64,000 nt of DNA from Craterostigma plantagineum (lineage: Eukaryota; Streptophyta; Magnoliopsida; Lamiales; Linderniaceae): contig JAPQWV010000656.1 in NCBI GenBank assembly GCA_027422505.1, forward strand, positions 235,001 through 299,000. Direction: 5' to 3'. The number at the start of each line of letters is the position of its first letter. Positions within the stretch are counted from its first letter, which is position 1. Shown here one piece after another: positions 22,801 through 33,664 of this stretch. A program made the translations under genes and the position numbers. The notes under the pieces were generated by a model. The model made no database searches. It was given only the letters and a program-made list of their open reading frames with translations, and was not told the origin of the DNA.

Positions 22801-23491
22801 CTATATTTTATTGCAGCACGTCGATGAATGCCTCGCTGGGATCGTCAACATGCAGAAATTTAGCAAATCGGTTGCGAGCTCAGTCGCGTACATGCCCCAT
22901 AGCTTTAAGACGCTCGTCGATGAGCGAGGGGTGCTAAGTACCACCGGGAAGCCATGTGGGAAAGGCTTCAAGAGATTGCTCCCGTTTGCCCGGGGAGAAG
23001 ATAAAGATTGGAAGAACAGGTCGTGGGATCTAGCGACCCACGTTGCCATCCCCATGTGTACGCGAGGCCGATGGGTGTTGTTCGTTGTTGATGTGTCAGG
23101 GAAGTCGTTCAAGATTTACGACTCCAATGCGCCTCCTGTCTTCGAGTGGCGATATATCGCCGACGACGTCAATAAACTTCTGATCGTAATTCCGATGATT
23201 TTCAAGGAGCTGAACCTGATAAAACGCATGCCATCCAAGGGCAAGAGCTGGCCAGCTGATTGGCGTCGCGACTTCAGAAAACAAAATGAGTAAGTTTTTT
23301 ATACTTAAGTTTGCGTTAAGTTTTCAAGAATGTTGCGTTGTATTTATCGGTCGTCGTGTTTAAAAATAAATGTCATGTCGGATATGATTTTTAGGGGAGA
23401 AGCTGGCGTGGCGATGTTGCGGGCTGCAATGTCGCTTATGATGAAGAAGGACGACGTCTCGCCTCAATCAAACTCATATGAAGGATTTTAG
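19840..23491 (+). pseudogene. MULE-1 DUF1985 + C48 (Ulp1-like) protease gene, copy 1
   Basis: A short first exon (ATG at 19840) runs into an in-frame stop before the donor at 19872; the first intron contains a motif array. The DUF1985 part follows (20398-21060): LYSEASELIRQCLNQEELQI, SPFGRLV, LWYLIQRQTTLHNREEL, then a stop at 20657-20659 where copy 2 has glutamate, then YYLITGLKFEV, SPWVLHLAEDPFAFSQYPWG and EWLISGFVQPLQ. Later exons hold VRGLIVPSADELEGSYFRD and a charged linker. The protease part (about 22790-23491) shows HVAIPM with the catalytic histidine and KIYDS with the aspartate, but the segment expected to be DCGV reads EAGV after the last intron, so the nucleophilic cysteine is missing. 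It lies in opposite orientation to copy 2. Confidence 0.8.
19915..20365. repeat. GGGACCC motif array 3, inside intron 1 of DUF1985 copy 1
   Basis: The array combines GGACCCGTGCTTGCAAGCAT-type units with GGGACCCGCGCGTT- and GGTCCCCTG-type units. It starts directly after the splice donor region and ends before the acceptor near 20397. The inverse array at 28870-29350 sits in the same intron of copy 2, and the two begin with almost the same sequence (CGAACCCTAATTTGGTGC). Confidence 0.85.
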
Positions 23492-23809
23492 AAAATGCAT
23501 GTTCTATTTTGAAGAATGATTGGGACAGTTTTTAATAATATTTTTTGTTGATTAAAATTTCTTGTGTTGTATATAAATTTCATGTATTGTTGAATTTCTC
23601 TGTTGAATTTTAATTTTTACTTGTTTGATATTAACTTTACGTATGTTGGATATGAATTTAGGGTTTAAAATTGTGAAAGATTGATTTTTTTTTCTGTGTT
23701 TTCCATCTTTTTGTCAGTATGAGCGTGATGTGTAATTTGACATAAAAAATCTGTTGCAAGTGATTTGACATAACTTTACTAGGTTGATATTAACTTTTCA
23801 GCTGTTTGC

Positions 23810-24065
23810 TACGCACGTTCCCTGCGCGGGTCCCCTGAATATAAGTGAGGGGACCCTGCTCATAACGCGTAGGTCCCCTGCCCTTTACGCATGGTCCCCT
23901 GCTTATGTCGCGCAACAATTTGACGGACCAGGCAATAACATGCTCATAATTTTGACGGGACCAAGGACAACCCGAACATCTCAGTATGGGGACTATGCAA
24001 TATGCGCGGGTCCCCTGTTTTGACGCGCGGGTCCCCTGCCCATAACATGTGGGTCCCCTGTGTTC
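23810..24065. repeat. GGGTCCCCTG motif array 4
   Basis: Units such as GGGTCCCCTGAATATAAGTGA and GGTCCCCTGCCCTTTACGCAT repeat at about 21 bp downstream of DUF1985 copy 1, with one diverged gap in the middle. Confidence 0.8.
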
Positions 24066-24507
24066 ATGTGCAATTTTTGCAATGTTAATTCATGGAAGTA
24101 AGCGATTAATTGTGCGTATTTATACTTTGTTTATCGTATAATACAATATAAAGTCATCATAAAATAGCACAGAACCAAAAAATTGGATAAAAACACAAGA
24201 ATTACATTCAGTCTATAAGATTGTTACATCCTACAGAAATCACAAACACGAGTATGTTTTCTGGGTGTGTTCTCTTACTATATTCACGTCAGAGGTCGTT
24301 CAACTTCAAATACTTGTTGGAATATTTTTTTTTTTAAAACTTGGAGTTAGATATTGTTAATCTAGCGGTTAATTTTTTTTAACGCGCACTTAATTTTTTA
24401 TTAATTATTATCTTATTAAGGAATTTTATAATATTAGATTTTCACATCCTTTGAAGCCCCAAATTGGGAATCAAATGTCAAGTCATCTGTCATGTACATC
24501 TGTATAA

Positions 24508-24573
24508 TGACACTGCTCTGACATGTCACTTTTGACCAAGAAATGAAGACACTGCTCTGACATGTCACTTTTC
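24508..24573. repeat. 25-bp direct repeat
   Basis: GACACTGCTCTGACATGTCA plus CTTTT occurs twice, about 39 bp apart, next to the palindrome at 24575. The TGACATGTCA part resembles the very end of DUF1985 copy 2 (GACATGTGA) and may be a remnant of the same 3' end. Confidence 0.6.
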
Positions 24574-24574
24574 A

Positions 24575-24596
24575 TCAATAATTGAACAATTATTGA
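24575..24596. repeat. Palindrome CAATAATTG-AA-CAATTATTG, first copy
   Basis: A perfect 9-bp inverted repeat with a 2-bp centre. The same 21 bp occur at 26621-26641, and the flanking sequence there (GGTTGGTCACG) is the inverse of the sequence here (CGTGACCAACC). It marks the boundary between the protease gene end and the motif array in both element halves. Confidence 0.8.
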
Positions 24597-24634
24597 TCCC
24601 ACTCAATAAGCGAACGTGACCAACCTTAATGTGC

Positions 24635-24890
24635 GGGTACCATGTTGTAATCGGCGTCCCCTGCATTTAACGTTTGGGTCCCATGCTCGTAACGCGCCCC
24701 TCCCTACGCGCAAGGCTATTGGGACGCGTTACTAACATGGTACCCAAACCTTAAAATCAGGGGACCCTCACGTTATGATCAGGGGACCCGCGGGAACCAC
24801 AAAGATGCGCAGGGGTCTCATGCGCATCCGTGCGGGATTCTCTGCATATGCGATGCGGTCCCCTGCGCATCTGTGCATAAGGGTTTTCTA
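24635..24890. repeat. GGGACCC motif array 5
   Basis: Mixed GGTACCATG-, GGTCCCCTGC- and GGGGACCC-type units between the palindrome and the truncated end of the transposase. The spacing is less regular than in arrays 1 and 2. Confidence 0.75.
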
Positions 24891-24928
24891 ATTCCGTATT
24901 CATATCGTAATTTTCTAAAATGTGCTAC

Positions 24929-26163
24929 CTAAACTTGAAAGCCTAACATGGCAACGCAACACAGAAAGCAGACGCACTTAACACAACCTAACATAACGGA
25001 ACACAAATGGCAACGTATAAACGTACGTAATACAAAACTATGAAACGCGTTCAGAAAAATGGCCGAAACTGCATTCTTTATTCCAGGATTCCGATCAGAA
25101 ATTATCACGAGATCGTCGCCATCTGCGACAAAACGTCGCAATCTCGAGAGAAACCACGTCCACGACTTCGTTCCCTCCGTCCCGTCGGCAAGACCCCATG
25201 CCACAGGATATTGATGGTACTCGTCGTCTTGCGCAGTGGCAATCATCATGACACCCTTATACTTCCCCTTTAGAAAAGTCGCGTTGATAGAAATGACTTT
25301 TCTCATGAACGTAAAGCCTCTGACGCATGCGCCGTATGCCAAGAACATGTACTTGAACCGATTGTCTTCGTCCATCTCCCAATCGATGATATTGCCCTCG
25401 TTTGCTTGCTTCACCGCAACAAAGTATGCCGGCAGTAAACTGTAGCAAGCGTCCTTGTTACCAACTAGTTCATTGGTCGCAATTTGTTTCCCTCTCCAAG
25501 CCTTGTAGTATGAAACTTGTACCCCCTGCTCTGCACCATCGATGTCTTTAGGAGCCCTGAATTTTTCCAACAACGTGCTCGATACGAGCGACAAACTTCC
25601 CTGACGATGTCTCCGGCGTTTATATCGCACTGCGCTATAAGGCCAATGCCGAAACCAGACAAATCATTACCATGAGTTTGATGTGGCGCAATGACGGATA
25701 ACTCAAGTTCCACGTGAAGAGGTGGTCTTGATCGTGGACAACCACAACCAAGGTACGCACGTATGCCGTAATCATTCTCGATGTAGATGGGGCGCACATA
25801 ATTGTAGTCTATGCAAGGCATGTAGCTTATCCTTACTTTGGTATTGTCGTTGCGTAACGACAATGCATTCATTATCTCGTTAGTGAGATCCACTAACGTG
25901 CATGAACCGTCGTCGACAAGATTGATTGCCACCGGCAACTTGGATGGGGAACCCAGTTCGACGTATTGTCCTCACAAATTATCCACTGACCATCGACTTG
26001 AAAAACAATGCTCGTGATCGTCATGATTATCACCTATCTTTGGCCAAATGTAGCTGATTTTTCTTAAGGACGTTGATGTAGAAGAAGAATAATTAGGTGA
26101 GCTTGCTTGGTGGAATGAATGCTTTCTGCTGCAAAATGGTCGTGCGGCTTTTAATACATTCAT
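24929..26163 (-). pseudogene. MULE-1 MudrA-type transposase, truncated
   Basis: On the minus strand the gene starts at 26163 (MNVLKAARPFC), changes frame near 25975, continues with LPVAINLVDDGSCTLVDLTN and PCIDYNYVRPIYIENDYG (N-terminal MuDR region), shifts frame again near 25630 and then reads the DDE core: GVQVSYYKAWRGKQIA, FKYMFLAYGACVRGF, ATFLKGKYKGVMMIATAQDD, WGLADGTEGTKSWTWFLSRL and DLVIISDRNPGIKNAV. The first catalytic aspartate (family form VDGTF) reads INATF, so it is lost. The second (SDRN) is present. The zinc-ribbon part, the catalytic glutamate region and the SWIM finger are missing; the sequence stops making sense near 24960. It is an inactive remnant. Confidence 0.85.
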
Positions 26164-26234
26164 CCGTTGTTTTTAATTAATTTATTTTACTTTTTCTTTT
26201 ATAAGAGAATTAAGGGAATAGAAGAAGCTGATTA

Positions 26235-26570
26235 ATTATACACAAGGGACCCGCACATAAGGTAAGGTCCGTGCACATATACACAAGGGACCGACGCTTT
26301 GTGATCTGGAGACCATCACGTGAAAGCAGGGGACCCGCACATATGGTAAGGTCCTTGTATACACAAGGGACCGGCGCTTTTTGATCTGAGGACCATAACG
26401 TGAAAGCAGGGGACCCGCACATATGGTAAGGTCCTTACGCATATACACAAGGGACCGACGCTTTTTGATCTGGGTACCATAAGGTGAAAGCAGGGGACCC
26501 GCACGTAGTCACCAGGAGACCCGCGCATATTGCATTGGCACTGATGGACGGGGCCCAAGCGTATATGAAT
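26235..26570. repeat. GGGACCC motif array 6
   Basis: Units of GGGACCCGCACATATGGTAA and GGGACCGACGCTTTTTGATC alternate in a higher-order repeat of about 88 bp (three copies). It begins directly upstream of the transposase leader. Confidence 0.8.
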
Positions 26571-26620
26571 GGGTCGTCTGCCAAATTTAGGGTTGGTCAC
26601 GTGCGCCTACTGAGTCGTAC

Positions 26621-26641
26621 CAATAATTGAACAATTATTGA
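26621..26641. repeat. Palindrome CAATAATTG-AA-CAATTATTG, second copy
   Basis: Same 21 bp as at 24575-24595, with inverted flanks. It lies just past the end of DUF1985 copy 2, as the first copy lies past the presumed end of its partner. Confidence 0.8.
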
Positions 26642-26664
26642 GTATTGGGTCAAAAAATTTTCTC

Positions 26665-29457
26665 AGTCACATGTCAAATGCCGCATGAACCCGACAATCC
26701 AAACTGCCGGTCTTCTGACTCTGATTTATTTTATTATTCAGCTCCACCTTTACAGTGATATCGAACTTGAAACGCCAATATGCGGAAAGAAACTCCGCCG
26801 GTAAAATATAGCAAATGTTACGAACATGTTACTAAATAAATAAAAATGATAGGCATACGGATTGAAGCTACTTACGAACACTCTCCCGGCGAATTGCACC
26901 CGCGACACGCCCAACGAATCGTTAAGGACGAATGTTTGCGTTGACGCGTCAAAAATAAGCACAGCCCAGTGATTTTTGCGAACACGGGACATATATGTAA
27001 TTGCATCGCACCAATTCATCCTCCGTGAGACGCTCCAACCAGCTTCGACTGCTTGTCGACAATCCATTGAGGAATTCCGACATATCATCCACCGTCACTT
27101 TCGCCATCCTATTCAACTTCTGTGCCTTTCTAAAGTGCTCGTCTTGCACGTAACTTGAAAAGACAATGACGCGAGGATAATTATCGAAGTCCACATAGAT
27201 TCGTCTCAAGCAATCGAGATATGAGTCAAGACAATTGGACATGAGCATATCATCGAAGAGCAACATGTAGAAGCCTTGGGAATCCACGTCGAACATGTCA
27301 CTTTCCCAAACCTTATCACTGCAAAAAAAAGTATTATTACGTGGTTATGTACGATAAATGAGTTCACATCGACAAAAAAAATTACCTAAATCTTGCCGCT
27401 GCAAGGTACTTGTCAATGAGCACCCGATCCCATGCATGAATCAGTTGATGCCCGGAGAAGTTCATTCGCCCGAGGTACTTCTTGCTCCACTTCTCACTTC
27501 TATTTGATTCTAAATCCTCGTCACTTAGATCAACAACTTCAACGGGCGATTTGCCTCTTCTTCGCACTCCTCGGGCACTCGACGAAGCAGCAAAATCTCC
27601 AGCCTCAACCACCTCCACAGGTGTGGAAAACTCTTGAGCAGCTACAATCACTAAATGATCGTCGTCGCCACGGCCACTGCTCTCGATCTGGAGGATTATC
27701 TCAGCTTCAAAATTCTGCCGGCTAGGACCCTCGCTACGATCGCAGTGGCCACGGGAACACCTAACCTCCACTCCCTGCAGGAGTAGGCTCGTCACACGGT
27801 CGAATAGCTCGTGTGCCGGCCCAACGTCGAAAATGTTGTCCCTAAAGTACACTGCCTCCAACTCTTCCGCTGACGGCACTAACAATCCTCGTACAAAATT
27901 GCCGTCGACGGCATCTACGATCGTCCTAAGAGTCGGGCATGCTTTGCGACGCCAATTCTTCGTCGTCCAACTCAGCATGCGTGGCGTAACATCTTCTTCT
28001 TTGCGCCACTCAAAGGCGTCTTCAAGGCCCGAGATGCACTCGTATGCTAGTATCTGAATATAAATAATGCAAAAAAAATTAGCAATTATTTATATGTTCC
28101 AACAAGGTATGCAAAGAAGCTTAATTATAATGCACCTGAATTGGTTGTACGAACCCACTGATCAGCCACTCTCGTGCCCTCTTCCGTAGATTTACCTTTA
28201 CAGCGCGTATCACCTCATCGAAAGCCATGATGTCCCAAGGATACTGGGAGAATGCAAACCGATCTTCGACGAGACTAAGGACCCAGGGACTCACGACGGT
28301 GTCCTTCTTCGAAGGTCGAGGCAGCAACACAACTGTGGCGAAGTACACGTCCGCCAACTTCAGCTTCTCGAAGTCTACATCGTCCTCGTCGCCAGACAAC
28401 TTCTCCAACACGTGCTTGACGTGCGACATGCGGACTTTTGAGCTGGGGCCGCCAAAATGTCTCCTCGCCAATGTTTCGTTGCCGTTTACCGACGGTAGCT
28501 CGGCTACGAACTTCAGCCCGGTGATTAGGCAATACTCCGATTTTAAAAATCGAAGTGATTTATCGCCAACAAGCATCCACAGCTCTTTCCGATTGTGCAG
28601 CCTCGTCTGGCTCTGGATGAGGTACCATAGCAACTGGCCCGAGAGGTTAAATCAGGCTCCGCACTAACAAGGCGGCCGAACGGACTCTTGTTCCTGAAAA
28701 TCTCCCACTCGTGGTGGTTCACACATTGTCTTATCAGCTCGCTGGCCTCGCCGTATAACGAGCTCAGCTTTACACGGAAATGGGGAACTTCGTCCACTGT
28801 GTCGAACTGATTCTTCATCACAACCTAATTTATACGTAAAACACATACGTGGTATGAATATTGAATATAGAAAACCCTTATGCAAAGGTGCGCAAGGGAC
28901 CGCATCGCATATGCTGAGATTCAAGCACAGATGCGCATGAGACCCCTGCGCATCAGCGCGGTCCCAGCAAGGGTCCCCTGCATATAAGCGCGGGTCCCCT
29001 GGTCATACCGCGAGGGTCCCATGCTTATAACGAACGGGTCCCCCGACCTTGCGCGCGTGCAGTGACACGGGACCCTCCCGTTAAGGTCAGAGGACCCGAG
29101 CGTTTAAGCAGGGGACCCGTGCTAATACGCAGGGTCCTCATGAAATACGCACAGGTCCCCTGCTCATATGCGGGGGTCGTGTGCTTGCAAGCACGGGACC
29201 CATGCATTAAAAAGCGACGTACGCTTGCAAGCACAGGTCCTATGCTTGCAAGCACAGGTCCTAAACTAGCAAGCGCGAGTCCTATGTTACCAAGCACGGG
29301 TCCTATGCTACCAAGCACGGTCCTATGCTTGCAAGCACGGGTCTGCACCAAATTAGGGTTCGATGGGTCGTTCCCAGATCCCTTCTCGCGTTAAGTTGAA
29401 GAAGACGAAGAGTAGAACACATACCTCCACTCTTTGTGTGTTCGCGTTGAATGCCAT
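26665..29457 (-). pseudogene. MULE-1 DUF1985 + C48 (Ulp1-like) protease gene, copy 2
   Basis: On the minus strand, exon 1 is 29457-29425 (MAFNANTQRVE, good donor). Intron 1 holds a motif array. DUF1985 follows (28821-28130): FRVKLSSLYGEASELIRQCV, SPFGRLV, then a frameshift near 28650, LWYLIQSQTRLHNRKELW, EYCLITGLKFV and AREWLISGFVQPIQ. The next exon (to 27395) has VRGLLVPSAEELEAVYFRD and an acidic/basic linker with RRRGKSPVEVVDLSDEDLE. The protease part reads FYMLLFDDMLMSNCLDSYLD, then after a frameshift near 26985 NHWAVLIFD (histidine) and LNDSLG (aspartate). A final exon (about 26800-26665) ends SLDCRVHAAFDM, keeping the cysteine although DCG reads DCR. At least two frameshifts make it a pseudogene, but it is better preserved than copy 1. 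Confidence 0.8.
28870..29350. repeat. GGGACCC motif array 7, inside intron 1 of DUF1985 copy 2
   Basis: More than 15 units, among them GGTCCTATGCTTGCAAGCAC and GGGTCCCCTGGTCATACCGC. The TTGCAAGCA sub-motif is itself palindromic. The array matches array 3 in inverse orientation at its outer end. Confidence 0.85.
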
Positions 29458-29649
29458 TGTCGATTGTGTCGATTGATTTGGGTTTGAGTTGTAGACAGAA
29501 TAAATGATTTGCAGTGCAGGGGCGGGAGATAATGCTTACTTTTTTTACTAAAAGTGAAAGTGGTTGTTTTTTTACTTTTACCATACAGTATAACATGTAA
29601 ACCCTTTAATTAATTTTTTCGTTAAGTGTTGTTGAGGTTGTTGATTGAC

Positions 29650-29770
29650 ATTAAATAAGGGCAAAATAGTCTTTAGCGCAGAGTTAGTAAGGGTACAAAG
29701 GTAAAATCCGATTTTGGGTGCTATTTTTTAAAAGATGACCAAATCAAAGGCTATTTACTTAAGTAATCCC
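29650..29770. repeat. MULE-1 right terminal inverted repeat
   Basis: This is the inverse partner of 17843-17960. It is followed immediately by the target duplication ACAATAAAC at 29771-29779. Confidence 0.75.
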
Positions 29771-29779
29771 ACAATAAAC

Positions 29780-31866
29780 TCAAAATTCAATATGTAATTT
29801 GATTCTAACTTAATCAAATGTACCAAGATATCAATCCCTCAGATATTCGTATAAAGATATAACTTTAACACTCACGCAGTAAAAATAATTTCGAAATTAC
29901 TATAAAAAAAGGCGTATTCTACAGTCTACACTATAAAAACTCAAAAGAATAAAAAAAAATATTTGTCCAGTACCATGTTAGAAAAATTTTATATAAGAAA
30001 AATTCTTTATACATTGTTACTCGTTTGATTGCTAATACCACTTTATAATCGTTTACATATCTTTTTATATGTATTGACTTATTATATCACGTGTGTTTAT
30101 GTGGTACCTAATTTTCCAGAATATTGGGTGATATTTCTGTAAGCATGATATACTTTTTTCAATGTATTATGGACCAAAATTCGTTTTCATACGATATTAT
30201 TGTGATGTATCATCAGCCAAATGGATACCAATGTATAAAATGTCAATAAAAACAATGATGACAATGGACTGATTTGATGTTTTTTATAATGTTAGGTACT
30301 TACTTAAGTGTAAAATTTTCATTAAAATCAACCTTTTTTTTCCTATATTCAAGAGACTGTATCTACTAATTCCGAGTGTTTTGGTCCTAAAAAAGATGGC
30401 ACTTTCATGGTTCGTATTCGTACTGAAACTCAGCATCATAAAGTTTTTATTCTTTTGTTCTGACACGATGGGGGAGCACATAATACAGATGGGACTCATA
30501 AGCCACTAAACATTGACATTCATGGAATTTGAAATCGCGATTAAGAGAAAAGTATCCATGTTCTCAAAAAATTTCATTAGTAATAACAAAATATACATAG
30601 GATAAAAAGATCAAGGGACACAAAAAGAGAAGAAAAAAATAAGACCGAAAGAGAACAACATTGAGAAAGAACACTTGTGAGTTTTATGTTTACTACATTT
30701 TTATTTCATGTAATAGCACATATTGTCTAAAGAATGCTCAACTTTGTATAGGACCTTTCGTAGGTATAAAAAATTAGCGTTGCTCAAATTTTAATCAAAA
30801 TGAATGGAAGCCCACTAAAAGTTGCCCAAGCACATAAGAAGCCCAATATATGAATTGCGTATGGATGGAGATCAGTAAGCTTTTAGAAATAATCTTAGAA
30901 AGTTTTAATTTAGGAAATTGTCTAAACGAATAATCGGTGAAGCCAACACTTGTCCTCTTCAAATTTGGGTTTCTTGAATATCAGTGCTTTGATTTCTTCT
31001 ATAAAAAAACTCATTTTGGCATAATATATGTTCTTACATCTTAATCAAAAGAGAGTCAAACTTATGTTGCTACGCGTATTTGAATGTGTCGTAATTGAGC
31101 CGTAAAATAAGGGTCCAAAAAACAGAGTTAAGGTTGTAATTGTAATAATAATTCCGACGCTTGCAAGCTAAACCACACCAAGATTCCAATTAAGGAAAAA
31201 TTATAATGTAATTGAGAATCCCATTTACTGTATACATAAATAAAATGAGCCGATTCTGACATCATATTGATAGGAGAGAGTCAACCACCTTGCCCAAAAA
31301 TCTAGTCTTTAACTAGTAAAACTTATTTGATCTCCACCGTTGGATCGGCTCTTTATTTGGAATCCGACGGCTGGATGTTAAAGGAGGAAGGTGGTCCCCA
31401 CTTTGCCATCTCTGATATTCTTTCTTTCTTTATAAGACGAAAGAAGAAGAAAGAAGAAGATTAGTAGTTGTGCGGAGGTTAGGAGATAGGAGAGCCAAGT
31501 CAAATAATTTGAAATCCCAACTAACTGTAGATCAAAAACCCCTTCTCCAAAAAACATTCGATTCGATTCTATTATTGCCTATAATAAGACCCAAGAATTC
31601 CTCCATCTTTTTCCTTCTATGTTAGTACTTCGTCCTCTAAAGTTCTTTGTCTGAATTTCATCTGTTTTTAGCCAAGCGAAGGAAGTGAAGTCTTTTGATG
31701 TCGTCTGATGAAGTTCTTGGAATCGTTTCCGCAAATTCATCCTCGTTATTGATTCGTTGACTTTCGTCTTTCGTTGACTCAATTCGTTCAATCGTTGGAT
31801 TTTAATCGGAAATATCTTCCCCATTTCTTGAAAAAAAAGATCGGATTTTTAGTCGCCGGTAAAAAA
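29780..31866. other. Intergenic region and upstream region of the BTB gene
   Basis: Mostly AT-rich without coding signal. The last 480 bp look like a promoter and leader: TTTATAAG near 31430, a GAAGAAGAAAG purine-rich repeat (about 31438-31460), then a pyrimidine-rich leader with several short upstream ATGs before the BTB start. No transposon ends were found. Confidence 0.4.
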
Positions 31867-33664
31867 ATGGGGCTTCAAAAGGACAGAGTGAGGCTAAACG
31901 TCGGCGGAAGAATCTTCGAAACGACGTCGACGACCCTCGCCAACGCCGGCCGGAACTCCCTCTTCGGCGCCATGTTCGACGACGATTGGAACCTCCACCG
32001 CCTCAACCCCACCTCCGCCGCCGCCGCCGAGCACTTCATCGACCGAAACCCAGACTGCTTCTCCATCCTCCTCGACCTCCTCCGCACCGGCGAGCTCCAC
32101 ATCCCCGCCGCCGTGCCGGAAAAACTCCTATACGCAGAAGCCTCCTTCTACGGCCTCCTCGACCACGTCAGAGCCGCCAAGTGGGGCCCATTCGACGGCA
32201 ACCGCCTCCACCTAACCCGCTCAACCCTCGGCCGCGCACCCGGCGACGGAACCGCCATACGCGCCGCCCCAGACGGCGGCTGCTGCGTCGCCCACGGCAG
32301 CGTAGTCCACGTCTACGACTGGACCCTCGCCGAGCGACCCACCGTAAACCTAAACTACCAGCGCGTCAACGACGCCCTATGGATCGACCCAGAAACCCTA
32401 ATCGTCAGCGCCTGCGAGCGCCTCGGCCGCGACGACGGCGGACTCGCCCTCTTCAGCTCCTCCACCGGCGAGCTCAAGCACAAGCTCCACGTCACCCACG
32501 AAAACCAACCCAAGAGCTTCGCCGGCGGCGCGCTGGCCCTCAGCTCCGACTGCAAGCTCTTCGCAAGCTGCAAGGGGAGGAGCAACGAGTACGGCGTTGG
32601 CGCGTGGGACCCACTCTCCGGCCGGCAAGTGGACTTCTTCTACGAGCCGCCGGGCTGGTCCCTGGGCGAGGCCGACAGGCTACAGTGGCTCGCCGGCACA
32701 AACTGCCTTTTAGTAGCCACTCTGTTCCCGAGAAAGGTACGCAATCGGTGACAGGTGGAGTAGCCATCGACTTATAAGTTATTCAATCTTTTCTCACTTA
32801 ATCCGTCACATGTGACTTACTAGTGTTTTCTATTTTAACTTCCCTTCACATGTGAACAATTTTTTAAAAATTCGGTCATGAACATCACTTTACTTTTTCT
32901 GAATCCGCCGCATCTTTTTTTAAAATTTGAGTCGGGTGACGAACGTTATTCTTTTCGAACCTCACGAACCATTTAGGGTCACCAGCTCTCATATCATGTA
33001 CAATTTCATTAATTGGGCCTCATATCCGCCCACCTAAGAGGAGAGTTAGGCCCATGTAAGTTGATAGAATTCCATCCTAAAGCCAATTAGTGATAGGTGG
33101 AGTAACTCATCTACTTATAAGCTGCTCTCATTTATCCGAGGTGGGACTCATTTGATTTATTAGGGTTTTCTATCTTAACAAAAGGACAACTGCTACATAA
33201 CCCTACTCGACTTTCGAGACAAGAACATCGTTTGGTCGTGGTCCGATTTCGGGCCGGGCCTTGCAGCGGGGGGCCACGACGAGCGAAGGGTTAGGGACGC
33301 AATAGCCGTGGATGGTTCGATATGCGTTGTGAACGAGTTCGAAGAATTAGGGTTTATGGACCTGAGGCGGCTCGGCGGCTCGGTCAGGTGGAGCTCGAGG
33401 AGCAGGCTCGTGAGGAACGGGAAGGTGCTGCCCGACGAGCCGTGCTGCCCGAAATTGGCTTTCCACGACGGGCAGCTATTTTCGTCGATGGACGACTCAA
33501 TTTCGGTGTTTTGCGGGCCCGACTGGGTCCTGACGTCGAGGCTGAGGAACGGGTACGGAGGGTCGATCTGCGATTTTTCGATCGGTGGGGATCGTTTGTT
33601 TGCTCTGCACAGCGAGGAGAACGTTTTCGACGTGTGGGAGACCAAGCCAGTTGCCATTCTGTGA
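31867..33664 (+). CDS. BTB/POZ (KCTD-like) protein with WD-like C-terminal region, two exons
   Basis: Exon 1 is 31867-32736 and exon 2 33185-33664 (GTACGC donor, AACAAAAG acceptor, phase 0), giving 449 residues. I chose the ATG at 31867 because MGLQKDRVRLNVGGRIFETT is the usual start of this plant family; an in-frame upstream ATG at 31774 would add an unconserved 31 residues. Residues about 8-105 form a T1/BTB domain (LNVGGRIFET, FIDRNPDCFSILLDLLRTGE, ASFYGLLDHVRAAKWG). The rest matches the conserved repeat-like region of plant proteins such as Arabidopsis At2g24240 (GGCCVAHGSVVHVYDW, SACERLGRDDGG, ASCKGRSNEYGVGAWD, ICDFSIGGDRLFALHSEEN). Such BTB proteins usually act as CUL3 ubiquitin-ligase adaptors; that is family knowledge, and the substrate is unknown. 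Exon 1 is strikingly GC-rich (C at third positions) compared with its surroundings. Confidence 0.95.
32747..33181. repeat. Diverged direct repeat within the BTB gene intron
   Basis: About 95 bp at 32747-32841 (GTGACAGGTGGAGTAGCCAT and onward to TTTTCTATTTTAACT) recur at 33091-33181 (GTGATAGGTGGAGTAACTCA to TTTTCTATCTTAACA). The second copy provides the functional splice acceptor, so the first copy contains an ancestral acceptor-like end. Confidence 0.7.

Larger units (their letters stand above)
17843..29770. mobile_element. MULE-1: 11.9-kb Mutator-like element with 9-bp target duplication
   Basis: The left end (GGGTCTTTTTTTAAAAA) and the inverted right end (GGGATTACTTAAGTAA) form diverged terminal inverted repeats, best seen in the shared AAATAG-x2-TTTGA-x2-TGGTCA and TAAAAAAATAGCAC blocks. 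Both ends are flanked by the 9-bp duplication ACAATAAAC (17834-17842 and 29771-29779); nine bases is the Mutator length. Inside are transposase remnants, two genes with DUF1985 and C48-protease homology in opposite orientations, a captured DEK_C exon and seven arrays of a GGGACCC motif. The arrangement suggests that a second element of the same family, in inverse orientation (about 19560-26235), lies nested in the first. All genes inside are damaged. Confidence 0.85.

Noticed and set aside
31986..32777. 263-codon plus-strand ORF overlapping the BTB gene
   Set aside because: It is a shifted frame of the GC-rich BTB exon, made of Arg/Pro/His only, with no domain.
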